Origin: Liolophura sinensis
Lineage: Eukaryota; Mollusca; Polyplacophora; Chitonida; Chitonidae
Direction: 5' to 3'
Assembly (NCBI RefSeq): GCF_032854445.1
Contig: NC_088302.1
Location: forward strand, 36,520,191-36,584,190
Length of the DNA stretch: 64,000 nucleotides
A model generated the notes under the pieces. That model saw only the letters and a list, made by a program, of their open reading frames with translations, did no database searches and was not told the origin of the DNA. Each line of letters opens with the position of its first letter. The first letter of the stretch is position 1. Shown here one piece after another: positions 1 through 13,300 of this stretch. The translations under genes were made by a program, and so were the position numbers.

Positions 1-2325
1 TAAAAAGTATTTACTGTTATTTATTATTATTATTTTTTAATGAATTTTTATGAATAATGCTGCTTGGATGGAAGTGCAGAAGAATGAGTTTCATGACATC
101 TATTGGGTCTATCTCATGATAATACGCTGTTAATCAAGTCTGTTTCTATCAATGAAAAAAAAAAAATTAAATTTCATTCACAAAATTTTAGTATAAACAC
201 AAAATTGTTGATATTGTAGACATAGCTTGACCATAAACATTCAAATTTTTTTCAACTCCCAAGAACTGCGTTTCACAATACATATTATTTCAGTGGAAAT
301 GAAATTAAAATTTTTTGATAAGATACTGTCTATACTCGACAAGATTACTTACATAGCAGGATATGTACACACTGTATTTATGTATTATATATATGTTAAA
401 ACTAACTACTAAAATGTTCCAGCCCAGGCATGCCAGGCTTCTGCAAGTAGAACTGCAGGTATTCATACCGCAAATACATTTACATGAACACGAATTTAAG
501 ACCAGCAGTGAAACAAGAATAAATGTGACTTTAGGCTGCGGTTAGGGACAAGAGATGTACGGAGCAGTGAGCAAACTAGCCTTCCCTTAGCTTTGCCTCA
601 GCTGTCCGCGCCACAGGGGCAGACATTTTGATTCCTGTTTTGACGACCTAGCTAATTCGTGCAGTGGGGCACAAAGAACACTGCTAGGTCCACACTGTAA
701 GCTTAACTCATTAGGAGCTGCTTTGTCTATCTGAGTACTTACTGTCTTTGTAGACCACGTGAATGTTTACTTTGGTTGGATAAACTGTACAAACACGTGC
801 AGCGAGCTCTTCGGTCAACCCGTGGTGTAAGGCTGCATGAAGCCTTCTATTATGCAGGCTGGTTTATAGACGACTACATACGGAAAGGAGATCATTGATT
901 TTCTACACCGGAAAAGAATAGAGGAACTGCATACTCGTACCTTTGCGCTAAAGAACATGTAAACACAGTCCGGCACAAAGGACGAGTCGGGTACGGCAGA
1001 GCGGTACAAGGGAGACTACTTATGTCATGATTTTGACTACCTCTCTCCTGATACTGTTGTCTGAGCTCTTCGGTGGGTTGTAGGCCTATAGCCAGGGTTA
1101 ATATGAAGTAGGCGTAAATGTTCACGTTATACACCAATATCGAAGATAAGTTTAGCGAGTTGTTCTGTCTACTCTCAAAGGGTTCATAGAGGAATGACCT
1201 TATTAAATCGGGTAGCTCAATTTGATCTGGCTCGATCAGCAGGCAACATGGGTTTATCATTAAGATGATTTACTATAGCAATTTTAATTAATTAAGCTAT
1301 AGTCATATTCCTTGGAGGTCTCCAAACCGTGGAAATTATCAGCACAGAGGAAAACAATTAGCGATTAAATTAAGGAACTTCAAATTTATCTATCAAAGCA
1401 CCCAACATATCTGGTGTGCCTATGTATTCGCCTTTGATGTCACATCTAGCCCATAATATGCCCATATCTGTCACATACATTAATACCAGTGGGAAACTGA
1501 TTTTTTCAGGTAATTCTGCGTTAGCCATGGTGGGTGGGGGTAGAACTTGTTAACCATTTACATGAACAATTAGAATAAAGCCATATAACTGAGGTAAAGT
1601 AACAAGAGGCTGTTTTCACTGCTTAAGGGTGACCATTTGCCAAGTTTCACACTTTCGTCGCTGGTTCGTTGGTTTTGATGTGCTTAGTCTTTGTAATAGT
1701 AAGATACACCTCACCCTCCAAGATCCACACAAGGTAGGGGTTCAATCCCGGCCATGGACAGGGAATTACAACATTGTTAATCTGTCACTCTTCTTGGGAA
1801 CTTGTTATATTTAGCAGTGTGACCGTTTGCGTGGCGTTATGCATTCTTTCGTAGACCACTTGTCCTTCATGCACCAATTACTATGAGACTTGTTGCTCAT
1901 TAGGCCAGGATCGTCATTTACTTGGCCGGTACGCGTTTTATACCCGAGCACGATAACAAACTGCTTAACATAAATATGGCACTGAACAATAAATAAATAA
2001 ATATAACACCGGTGATTGAAATTGCCATACGTTACATGTATATGTCACGAAAGTTTCCATTGGTCAACCTCCACACTGTTTGTAGCCTGGTAGTAGGCCT
2101 AAGTCTGCTTGACGTCAGTTTTCATAGTTTCGTCAATTCGTTGATTCCTTAGAAGGCTACAAGCATCAGTTCAGGTGATGCAGGCTGTTTACTTCTGGTG
2201 TCGTACTTCTTTATTATCCCAAGCCGTTCAGCATACAAACTGAGGGATTAACAGGTTGTTCTGAGAGATCTACCTAATTTCTAGATCAATCAGGATTTGC
2301 AAAAACTTTATAAATTGGTTTTTGT
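1..2325. other. Non-coding stretch, nothing recognised
   Basis: I see no splice-flanked coding block, RNA gene or clear repeat here. Short open frames occur on both strands but have no recognisable protein signature. Confidence 0.5.
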
Positions 2326-2578
2326 TGCCGCCTCGCTTGGTCATCAACACTGAGAGGCTGTATCAAGGAAACGGGACTGGTTGGCTGGTGTCAGTATAAT
2401 GTGACTGGATGGGGTGTCATGTCTGGTGTCTTCGACAACATGCTTCACTGGCGGCAAGACACGGTATATGTACACACACCCAATGACACCTCGTCGTCCT
2501 ATGACTGAAAATGTGTTAAGTACGACGTTAAACCCCATGCATATACACATACATACAAACATATACATACGTAGCCTA
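2326..2578 (+). repeat. SINE, family B (ACGACGTTAAACCCC tail)
   Basis: The copy starts with GCCGCCTCGCTTGGTC, has a mid-section about a 'GTGTCTTCGACAACATGCTTCA' type stretch, and ends with ATGACTGAAAATGTGTTAAG, ACGACGTTAAACCCC and a CATA-rich simple tail. The same order of blocks is seen at 10.9, 21.2 and 50.0 kb. Confidence 0.7.
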
Positions 2579-2617
2579 CACTTATACGATGGGGGGAGGG
2601 GGGTGGGGCAGATTTAT

Positions 2618-2830
2618 ATGGATGAAAGAAACCGAAAACCGAAATTTCCGAAGTAAACCACCGACCTTTAACAATTATTCAGATACTTTCCCACTAATTG
2701 TGACGTATGGATATGCAAATCATATTGGTGGAAACAAGTGGTTTTCAAGTGCGCCAATAGCCACACATGGTTGACCACTTTTTTATATGTCGCCATGTAA
2801 GGTCTCATCACGAGTTGTGCAGAGCGGTAG
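2618..2830 (+). repeat. SINE-like repeat, family C (diverged copy)
   Basis: A diverged copy of a repeat also present at 6.75, 28.7 and 52.8 kb. The shared core is 'GAAACCGGAGT.. AAACCACCGACCTTTGGCA..ACTTTCCCA'. Confidence 0.5.
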
Positions 2831-4266
2831 AACCTACAAACTCTTCACTCCGAAATGACACAAGTTTCAGACTAAAAGTCACACTAAAATTTCTGTTAAA
2901 CTTTTCCCCCCATGATCCCTTGTTAATCACTAAACATTCCAGCGTCATTAATAACAGAGTTCGACTGACTGCACCATTGTCATCACTATTTGACTCAATA
3001 AAACAATAAAAATATGTAAAGAAGAAAAATATGGAAAACTTTACTTAAGGACGGTTTCAGGCACGAAGTTAAAAAAAAATAATCAGAGGGCTGCATTCAG
3101 TCCTAGCTGGAAGACGTCAAAAACTTGAAAATGGCTGAGACACTCAAATGCAATATTTTAAAAAGGGACAGAGTCAAATACAATATTTTTGGGTTAAAAC
3201 ATGTATCCATCGTTATTATAAGATAATAGGTGTTAAAGGCATTAAAAGCAAAGAAAGCACTAAAACGAAGTATAAAGCAGATGAAAGACCATTAAGGTCT
3301 GAGATTGTTGTTTTTTTTTTCGAATTTTTCCAGTGGAGTAAAATAATTTTAAAACATCAGAATCTATGGGGGGGGGGGGAGTGGTCTGTTGTTACCTAGA
3401 GTATATCAGTGACATCACATCCGTATTTTTTGCTTGAAATATTTCATTTCAAGGTCTATTTGGCGAATTAATTCATAAATCTAGATGTATATCTATTTTA
3501 AGTAATGAAATATAGCAGCCTGTGTGTGCTATGTGGCAAAAATCTTGGTCTCAACATGGGTAGAAAGGGCAACCACAGAATCCAAAGTTTAAAATGTATT
3601 TTTTAAGTTGCTTTTTTTTTTAATCAATCGAAATATTTTTGTGAACAGTGGTCTTTGCCCTTAATCCTCTTTTCCAGATGTTTTAATGTCAATGATGCGA
3701 CTGTGCTGTAACAGAATAGTCATCTTGAAATAAGGAGACCACAGTTCTTGCAAGGGCGTGCAATGCATGGCATAGATAACGCGAATCTGATATTATCTGA
3801 TACTTCCTGAACTCCAGTACCAGTATTTTTTTTCACGTGTAAATGTTTTAGTCATGAATACAAATTTCATTCAACTAACATCCTACATGTTGGAGCTACT
3901 TTATCCGGCAAATCATACATTAAACCAATTTGCTAAATGGCGTGTCACCATGCATATCCATGTTGTGGTTTGGTGTAGCACAAGCCAGACGGTGCTTTCC
4001 TTTCACAGCGTTGAAAAATACATGAACAATGTAGTTAGGTAAAATTCAATGTTGTATCCATGACAACTGATTGACGGTTGCCGGCGGATGTAGCATCGAT
4101 TAACCTTATTATTGATGAGTGTGTATGCAGATTAATAATTAAGAATCAATAAGGCCTGTGGTAGCGGAGACGAGAATGTGTCGTCGTCTTTTGTGGGTGC
4201 GTTTGTAGTCAATGTAACACCGTCGTCGAGTCACTCCGTATATATGCGTCCAGCTCTAAGAGATAC
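2831..4266. other. Non-coding stretch upstream of the ankyrin gene
   Basis: No gene is recognised. It contains a run of 12 G at 3368-3379 and several poly-A/poly-T runs. It would include the distal promoter of the ankyrin-repeat gene if transcription starts near 4290. Confidence 0.4.
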
Positions 4267-4273
4267 TATATAA
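4267..4273 (+). promoter_or_regulatory. TATA box of the ankyrin-repeat gene
   Basis: TATATAAG lies 33 bases before the predicted ATG. A core promoter normally starts transcription about 30 bases downstream of the first T, so the mRNA would start near 4293-4298 and have almost no leader. Either the transcript is nearly leaderless or the true first exon differs. Confidence 0.5.
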
Positions 4274-4299
4274 GGGACAGCATCACTAGGCCATCCGAA

Positions 4300-4327
4300 A
4301 TGATGACACCGGATCTGTTTGAAGCGG
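4300..4327 (+). CDS. Ankyrin-repeat gene, coding exon 1
   Basis: Encodes MMTPDLFEA plus one base. The donor GGTAAGT follows directly. The frame joins exon 2 with a split Ala codon, giving the helix start of the N-terminal ankyrin cap. Confidence 0.7.
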
Positions 4328-7300
4328 GTAAGTCTTGTTAATGAATGTTAAGATATGCAGAATATTACTTTGACGTGCTTGTACTAATCGACAAATCAGA
4401 TATCCGATATATGTAGGTATATTTATAGGCGTATATATAAGTTCCAAAAGTATATGACCGATAGGTATTACACAGCTGACCCTGCAGATGGTCGTGGGTT
4501 TGCCACGGGCACTGCTTGGCTTGTTCCTGCTATATAATGCTGGCCGCTGTTGTATAAGTGAAATGGTCCCGAGTACGGCGTAAAACTCCGATCAAATACA
4601 TAAATACACATTATGCACCTAAATAATTAAATCAGTAATGATGGTTTAACGCCATTTAGGCAAAATTGCAGCGGTATCATGACGACTGTTGGACGTAATT
4701 ACCGTACTGCTGACATAAATTACAGGTACTCTAATTCCACAACATTTTCATGACCACACATGACAGAGCAACTTTCAGTGCAATTTATGCGCATTTTTGG
4801 AGTTGAGGTATTTTTTAATGAACACAAATAGTACACTTTATAGTCCGTTGTACTTTTGTATGTTCAAATATAATTCCTCTTTTCAACACCAACAGCATAT
4901 ATAACAAAACTGTCCTCATAGATAAACCCTATGTGGGAAGGTCTGTCAGCAAGCTGCGGAGGTCGTGGGTTTTCTCCGGGCTCTGCTCGGTTTCCTCCCA
5001 CCTTAATGCCGGCCACCGTCGTATAAGTGAAATATTCTTGAGTACGGCGTAAAACACCAATCAAATAAATAAATAAATAAATAAATCATAGATGAAACTT
5101 TGCAAATGCTTTGTTTTTCTCTACTGTACTGTTATATATCTGAATGCCATTCCGCTTTCTCGACATCAACACAACATATATAACAGAATTATTATACCAT
5201 CAATTAAATAATTTGTAAAATTTAACAGAAAGTCTGTTGTCTGAGTGATACTTGAATGTATTCTGTATTGGAGAAATCGACAAGGCGATTCTTTTTCGAG
5301 AACCAACTGTTCCGAGTTACACGTGTTTGTAGTAATATAGCAACTATCGATTCTTTTTCAAGAATCGAGCGGTGTCCTTTCAAACAAATATTTAAAAAAA
5401 ACGCCACAACTAGCGTCAATCAATGCCCTTTCGTGCCGGCTGTGCCGCATTTATTTGCTCAGTTGAACATAATACGTAGCATGGTTGATCTTTCGTGACG
5501 GTGTTACATAAAGTTTTAGTGCAATTGCATTAGAGCTTTAACCAATGGTTGTCCAGTCGGTTGTACTCTATATAGATCACAACATGAACATACACTGTTT
5601 GTGTAAGATTATGTAACGGAGCAAATCGCATCCTCGGTGCGATGATTAATAGTATGAGTGACTTCTGGCACGCAGCACAGTATAATACATCTGTTCGTCA
5701 GCGGATTTTTTCTGGTCATAATTCTACAAAGACCGTTTATAAACTAACGTTAGGATTTATACTCTTACCTTGTATCCATACACGCTCCAGCCACAGATTC
5801 GTAACTGTTGTTTTAAACTCGTTTTAAAGTTGTCTAAAAGGAGAAAGTTATGCTTTCTTTCCTGACAGTACAATGGGATATTGTTACGTTTTAAACCCTT
5901 TGCGTTCGTGGGTTTGAGTCCCGCTTTACAGTATACCTAACGAAGGCGCACTCCGGTGGTAGAAGTCGTCACCCTTCACCGCTAACTCACAAATGTGGAT
6001 TCTTGAAAAATAATCAACTGCTCAGACAATAGCATCACGTCACAGCAAACGTTTAAGTGGAATTAATAGAATATGTATGCTATATTTAACAGAATTTTCC
6101 GCTGCAATAACAGAATACATTCTAGCATCAATCAGATAACAGACATTTCGTTAAAATTGACAGATTATTTTTAAGAGTATATATGCCCGCATAAACCACC
6201 TATGCGGTACCGTTGGATGCCAGGATATTTTTTCTCATTTCTCTAATTTCTTTCTCTGCACAAATAACAATAACTATTACAGACGTATCTATGTAGACAT
6301 CCCTGTCTGTTGGTTATATACGGTAGAATGCGTTTCCTCTTTCCTTCATCCATGCAGGATATCTCTTGAACTATCCGACATTACCAAACACTATCACACA
6401 GAGCCGAACACGCCATTGTGTATGTGTAAAGAGAAAGCATAATGTATAATGCATAATGCTGAATAATTCAGTGGAATGTTGTCTACAGCTTGCGGCATGT
6501 ACATGTAGTATTACCCAATGTAAGTTAAGTGAGTGGAAGCTTCATGCTGACTCTCAGGCTCACCCGCTTATAGCGTTGTTCGTCTCTTGGCCAGTGACAT
6601 CATAGGCTCGAATCCAGTGCTATCGTGTTGTTTTCTGTCTTTATAATTTTTATTGCTCTTAATATTTTTCAGTGTTTTTGTTTATATAGTTATTTGATTG
6701 TTGTTTAACTCCAAACTCTAGGATTTTTGATTCGTACGACGGAGATCATTTTTATGGGTGGAGGAAACTGGAGTGCTCGGGATAAACAACCGGCCTTTGG
6801 CAATTTAGTGACAAACTTTCCCATATATGACATACATAAATATGCACATCGTGCGTCGTCGATTGTTTATTGTCACCCAGGCCGCAATGAAGGGAAGGGG
6901 GATCTACGAATTCCCCTTCCAAGGCTGGGTTTGAGCCCACACATTTGACAGTAAAACGTCTGGAACCACTAAACCACTAATGTTCATATAATTTGCTAGA
7001 AGTACGTAGCAAATGAATGTTCAGTTGAACCATTATATCCTGTATTTTAAGGGACATTCATTTTTATTTGCAGCTTTTTTTGGTGACACTCGGGATATAG
7101 AGCGCTCTCTGAATGCTGGTCAGGTGAGTGTCAGATCGACACCGTGTCTTCGTCAAGTGTAGTACTTGCTCTTGTCGGTTACTTACACTTAAAAACATTT
7201 AGCCTCCTCAAGCATCACCTATTCCATTAACCTGGCTTAGTTTCAACATCATTTGTTTGACTTTAGTAAACAGGCGCGTGTATATTTTTTATCATGAATT

Positions 7301-10300
7301 TTTGACGAAGACTTTTTTTGTTGACATTACTAATACTTTAGTCTAGGCTGGGTATTAGATAATTAGACCGGTTTAGATTAATCGTCAGTAGTGACTCAAG
7401 CTGTTGTTGTTGGCATTCCGGACACTAGTCATACACCTGCAAAACTGAGGCGACATAGTCCGAAGGCCTTAAATCTGAAGATAATTTTAACATTTTTATA
7501 TCCCCAAACAAGTCAGACTGTTCATACAGTCAGAAAATGGAAAATAAGCATCCAGTGGATTTTTTTGGAGGACTGAGTCTAAATTCTGAAGTTTCCAGCT
7601 ATAAATATATGATCAAGTTCAGCAGTAGGGACAATTATATTTAGTGTACATTGAACCGAAATGTTTCTTTCCTTTAACTGCTATTTGATCATGAGTGCAT
7701 GTATACAGAAACTCATCCTTCCTGGCCCCTATGCGATGTATAACAAAACACATTTACGTCACATGGACCAGTCTAATGGGCAGTGTGATATTATATTTCG
7801 GATCGTTAGAATAGCCCTGTTCATGGAGTTTCATTCTTTCATTAGCGGAATTATCTCCATGATGTGAAAATAAACGTGTACACTCTATATATGGGCGGAA
7901 GTCAGCCCCCGGAGTGATAAACGCCAGTAGTTTCAAGTGATGCAGAGTCCGTCTAATGGCTTATATACAATCCATAACACTGTGTTTTTTTATCTTTCAA
8001 GGACTAAATTCATATTTCCATATTCTGTGCTTTAAATCAAGGCGGGCGTATAAGGGAGTAGGCCTTACTTCAGTCCAGCTTATGTTGTGAAAAGCACAGG
8101 TGCGGCGATATTTTTAAACTGCTCCGTGTTTGTACATGTAGGCTGTATCCTCGGTGTTAAGCAGTATTAAATACAAACCTGAAACGAACATAAATGTCAT
8201 AGATGCCCTAAACTACGCTGCTAGATTTCAATTAATGGTCGGTATTGGTCTTTAATGAGACAGATAGCTATCTTTTATATCCATACAAGCTATAGGCCAT
8301 GACACAGGCAAGACGTGTAAAGCCCATATGCAAGGCCTGCAGGCCCATTGTACAAGTATGTTATCCCGATATGGTCTCTAAAGAATAAACGATTTCTTGC
8401 CGTGACATGTGGTAGTTCACTGTATATACAGCAAAGCTGACATTGGATTTGATCTGCTATCAACTATGCGGTTTTCTAGACCCACTACTCAGTGTCACGG
8501 CAAGAAATTAGTTATTTTTATTTTGAACATATCACAGATGATTCACATTTAATCTATGCGACAAACGAAAAGAAAGAGGAGAAACACTTCCCTCACCCAT
8601 GTTCCTAATAGGTTACCTCTTGGTCGCGAAATAAAAGAGAAATAAAACGATGTATGCCAATGTTTGCTGTCCACCTCTGGTTTTGTCTTCTTCACTGTTT
8701 ATCATATTGCCCCTGCAAAATTTCACGTGTTGGCAGACGACAACTGTTCCCTTTCACACACACCCATTTTCCGTAAAGTTGGAACGTCTCCATGATTATG
8801 TTTCAAAAGTGCGTCTGTCATAAATAAGTCACTGATTGACACTCTCACATTTGCTGTTGAAAGAGCAGAGTTTATCACTGAATTATGGGGTTTCTGTTTA
8901 CAATTATTTACACAAATTTCTGTTCCCAAATTTACCTCAGATACACTCAGATATGGCTTTCACGGAGTGTAAATTTGTGGTTTGACAGATATATAGTTTA
9001 GACTGTTGTGTTTTCACGTTTTATTCTTTCGGCATATTTACCCACAACAGTGTCATAATTTATGTATAATGCTTAAGAAGTCTGTGACTTTGATATAATG
9101 TATTTGATAGAGACTTTCTGAACTAATACTTACTTTTTACGCAAATTGAAATCGTAGCATAACCGAGATTTGGGTTATAATAATCTTTATAAAAATCTTC
9201 CTTTAGAGTGTATCAATAAATATTTTTGCCATAACCATGTATTTTCCATGTAGCGATTAATTAGAATATTTAACAAGGACTATAAGCGAAATGTACAATA
9301 TACTCGTTATTGTCGCATAAGTTTTGGTCAAGCGACCTATCCGCCGTGGTTTACATCACCTTGCGCTATTTTATAAATGCCTTTAAATGCTAAGAATACG
9401 TTTTCTGAAACCTTGACCCTGTTCAAAATGTTCTCTGATAGCTGTTCTTAAATGTCAAGAACAGGAATACTTCACTTTTCTCAAACGGACAACGTTCACC
9501 GGACCACTTTTCCAGGGCGAATCACTGATGTCTTTATATACCCGTGAACACAACCTAGTTCCCCTCTTTCCTTTGCTTACATCGTCGTCATATGACTGAA
9601 AAATTGTTGAGTACGACGTTAAACCCCAAGCACTCACTCACTCCTTTGCTTACAGGATTGTAAAGCACTTCAGATGAAATAACATTTTTTATCTAAGCAT
9701 TTTGCTCAGTTCCGCCCGATCCATGGGGAAGTGCATGGCCCTAAGCCAAGCAGGATGTGAGACTTGATCTGAATTTCTGAATCTGTCACCTTGGCGTGAA
9801 GACTTACCGTGCCTTGTCTCGCTTTATACGTTCTGTATGTCTTCACCTGCATCAAGGGGACACGGTCGATTACACTTTCCTTGCAACTAAGAGATCCACA
9901 GTCTTCTATCTACGTCTCTGAAAGAAGAACTGAGCAGAAAATAATCGATTCACAGGTACCGAGAATGTGTTACAAGCCTCTATTGTATACTTTGGTAGTG
10001 TCATCAACGCTGTGTTGGAAAAGAAAACAGCAGGAACACTCGAGATAAATCAATTCGAGCCACTTGACTGTGTACACGTCTTCCAAAGGTAGAAGACGAT
10101 ATAAACCTCTGATATCAAATTGTACTGTCTAAGGATGTGTGCATTGAGCGTATTGTAAGTCTGTCTACCGTAGGATTATCGGATAGTTCAGGTGAGTCCA
10201 TGCCGTCAAATAGGCGAGTCCATGCTGTCAAAGGGGCGAGTCCATGCCGTCAAAATGTCACTGAAGTATTATGCCGAAGACACCAGACATAACAAGCCAC

Positions 10301-13300
10301 CCAATCATATTATACTGACACCAGGCCAAACAGCCCTGTTTCCTTGCTCTGACCTCTCAGTACTGAGCACCGAGAGAGACGTCAACAAGTACCATTTTAT
10401 AGCCTTTGGTGTGACAAAACTCGGGTTTGATCCCGGGGCTTCTCGACTTCGAGGCGGACGCTCTAACGATTAGGCCACCGAAGCGGTTCCCACCAACGTG
10501 CCATATAAAGCCTGGGGAAATGCCCTAGTGTGATAAATAATTCGTAAACATACTGTTCCAGTCCACTTCTTCGTGATTCATGACGGCAAGTACCTGGCGA
10601 AATGCGACCGTTTCCTAACCCGTAAACTTGACCGACATGACAGAAGTGAAACAATCTTGCGTACGACATGACAAGTCAACCATAGACACAAATACCTATT
10701 CACCTATAATACTAAAGAAGAGGCTATATGAGCTGCAAAGGTCACTCTGTAGAGTAGAGGGTGATTTTTTATTTTGTTGTTTAAATAACAATGGCAGTTT
10801 AGGTGCAGTTATCCCGTTTAAAAATTAAATAGTTTATAAAGAAATCCCAAAATCATTTGTTACTACAAGCTATTTATGCCGCCTCGCTAGCTCAGATTGT
10901 TCAAGCGCTGGCTCTATGCAACAATCAATCCTTTGACCAGTGACGGTGTTTGGTGTTTTCGGCATGATACTTCATTGACGGCAGCGCTTTGGCGCTTCGC
11001 CCTGCCACATACAGTATATTCACACACACACACCTAATGACTCCTCGTCAGGCTGAAAAATTATTAGGAACGATGTTAAACTCCAAGCATACATACATAG
11101 CCATGAGGGCATTTATTCGAATCCAGTTCTTGGTGCATCAGCTACGGTTTTAAGCTAGGAAGTCGGTCAGATACCTGCGAAGGGCGGTGGTTTAGTCCAG
11201 GTAAGCTTGTTTCCACCAACAATAGACCTGATCGCCGTCGTGTAAGGGTAAACCGGAAAAACGGCGTTAAAGACCACACACATAAATAAGTAAATGCTAA
11301 CCATTCAATCTGTCAGTATTACAAAAACTCGGAGATATCTTGCGATTATCGACTTGGAACGCCCTTTACGGACTACGAATGGTATACAAATGTCGGACAT
11401 GACGCTTATATTTTATTATTTAATGTAAACCCACTATCCTCACAGTTCTTGTTTCAATGTTGTTGTTTTTTGGTTTTTGTTTTTTTTTTTAATTTTTCAG
11501 GAAGCTGGATGTGTGAATAAGCACGGTCAGACAGCACTCCATATTGCAGCAGCCAATGGTCATGTGGCCTGTATAGCTGTACGTGTAACACTGAGTATAT
11601 AGTACAATCCAGGCTAATAACTTTCCGCAGAGAAACCCATAACGAATCACTAATCTACACTCAAAAAATTAATCCATTAATTTTAGCAGAAAGTCTATTG
11701 TCTGAATGATGTTAGAATGTATTCTGCTATAACAACAGATTATTCTGTGAACTATAACACACATATTTTATTAATTCAACATAAAGATTCTATTAGACTA
11801 GTAGGATATTATGTTGAATATGACACAGTATTATGCTGTAATAACAGAATACATTCTGGTATCGCTCAGACAACAGACTTTTGTTTAAAATTAACAGATT
11901 ACTTTTTGAGTGTACCTTAGGAATAGCTGTGGTAAGTATGTAGGTGAATTGTGGAAAACTGAAATTATGTTTCAGTATACAGGTCATTACATACACAGAC
12001 AACTTTAAATGAGAGAAGAAAAAGATGTGGCGACTAGATGTGGAATGCTAGACGCCTTGTGAATGTGCTCAAGGATGTGCTAATAGCATGTAACTGCTGT
12101 TCTTCAGTCTGGGTGGTACTGGTGGTACACGGAGCATGTAAAGCTGACTGAAGCATTCTCCGATAAGACTGTGAGTCTATGTATACACACTCAAACCATT
12201 AGTGCACTTGTCAGTTCACTTATAACATTATTGTATCTGTATACTGTATTATTTCTTTGGGAATTACTATCTAATGTTGGATATTGTGGGCGTGATTAGG
12301 TCCACTTCCAGTGCACGTCATCTCAATGCTCCTAAAATCGATGCAGCTGTGTCGTAGTTTGCAAACCACACATTGCGTTTAACTAGCTAGACAGGAAGTA
12401 GTTCCATTTATGTAGTTCCATTTATGTGGTACACTCATGTATTATCGAATGAGGTTCATATTTTTGTGTAGTGTTGCATTCCTCTTCTGTGAACCCCAAA
12501 TAAATGAGTGTAATAGTTGGTGGTTTTGACACTGTTAGTCGTGCATCATGTTTCATGTGAACAGCATACAGTGATGGGAAGTGTTGTGCCAACGCGCACG
12601 GTATGTATACATGTGTCCTTCGGGGTCATTAGGTTTAACCACCGGATGGCTCTACTTTAAGACTACTTCCAGGTTCTGGGGCCTTCGTACCTGAAGAGGT
12701 TAGCTGAGAGCGCAGCACAATGAGCCAAGAGCCTCTCACAAATGTGATCGCTCTGAGCTCAAGTCCATCTCATACTGGCTTCTTTTCCGGTCCTACGTGG
12801 GAAGGTCAGTCAGCAACCTGCGGACGGTTTCCTCTCAAAGCAACGCTGTCCACCGTTGTATAAGTGAAACATTCCTGTGTACAGTCTAAAACACCACATA
12901 AATAAATACCAGCTTCCGACTTACGTGTATATTTGCAGATGTTAGTGAATCGCGGTGTAAATGTGGACACGCTAGACAACAACCAGTGTACACCACTACA
13001 CTGGGCCACACGGCATGGACATCTGGGTTAGTTCTCTTTCATTTATTAATTTATTTACTTATGTTGAAGGAAAGTTATCCTCAATCTGCACAAGAGTTCT
13101 CGGTGTCTTAATAGTAAGTGACCGGTAAGAATTGAGTGAGTGAGTGAGTGTTTGGGGGTTTAACGTCGCACTTAACAATCTTGCAGTCATATGACGACGA
13201 AGGAATCCTTAGAGTGCATGTAGCGTGCCTCTTTGTTGCAGGACGGCTTTCCACCGCTCTTTTATCTAGTGCTGCTTCGCTGAGACGACTTACCGAAGGC

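Noticed and set aside
892-1260. A 122-codon minus-strand frame
   Set aside because: No recognisable motif, low-likelihood composition, and no flanking signals.
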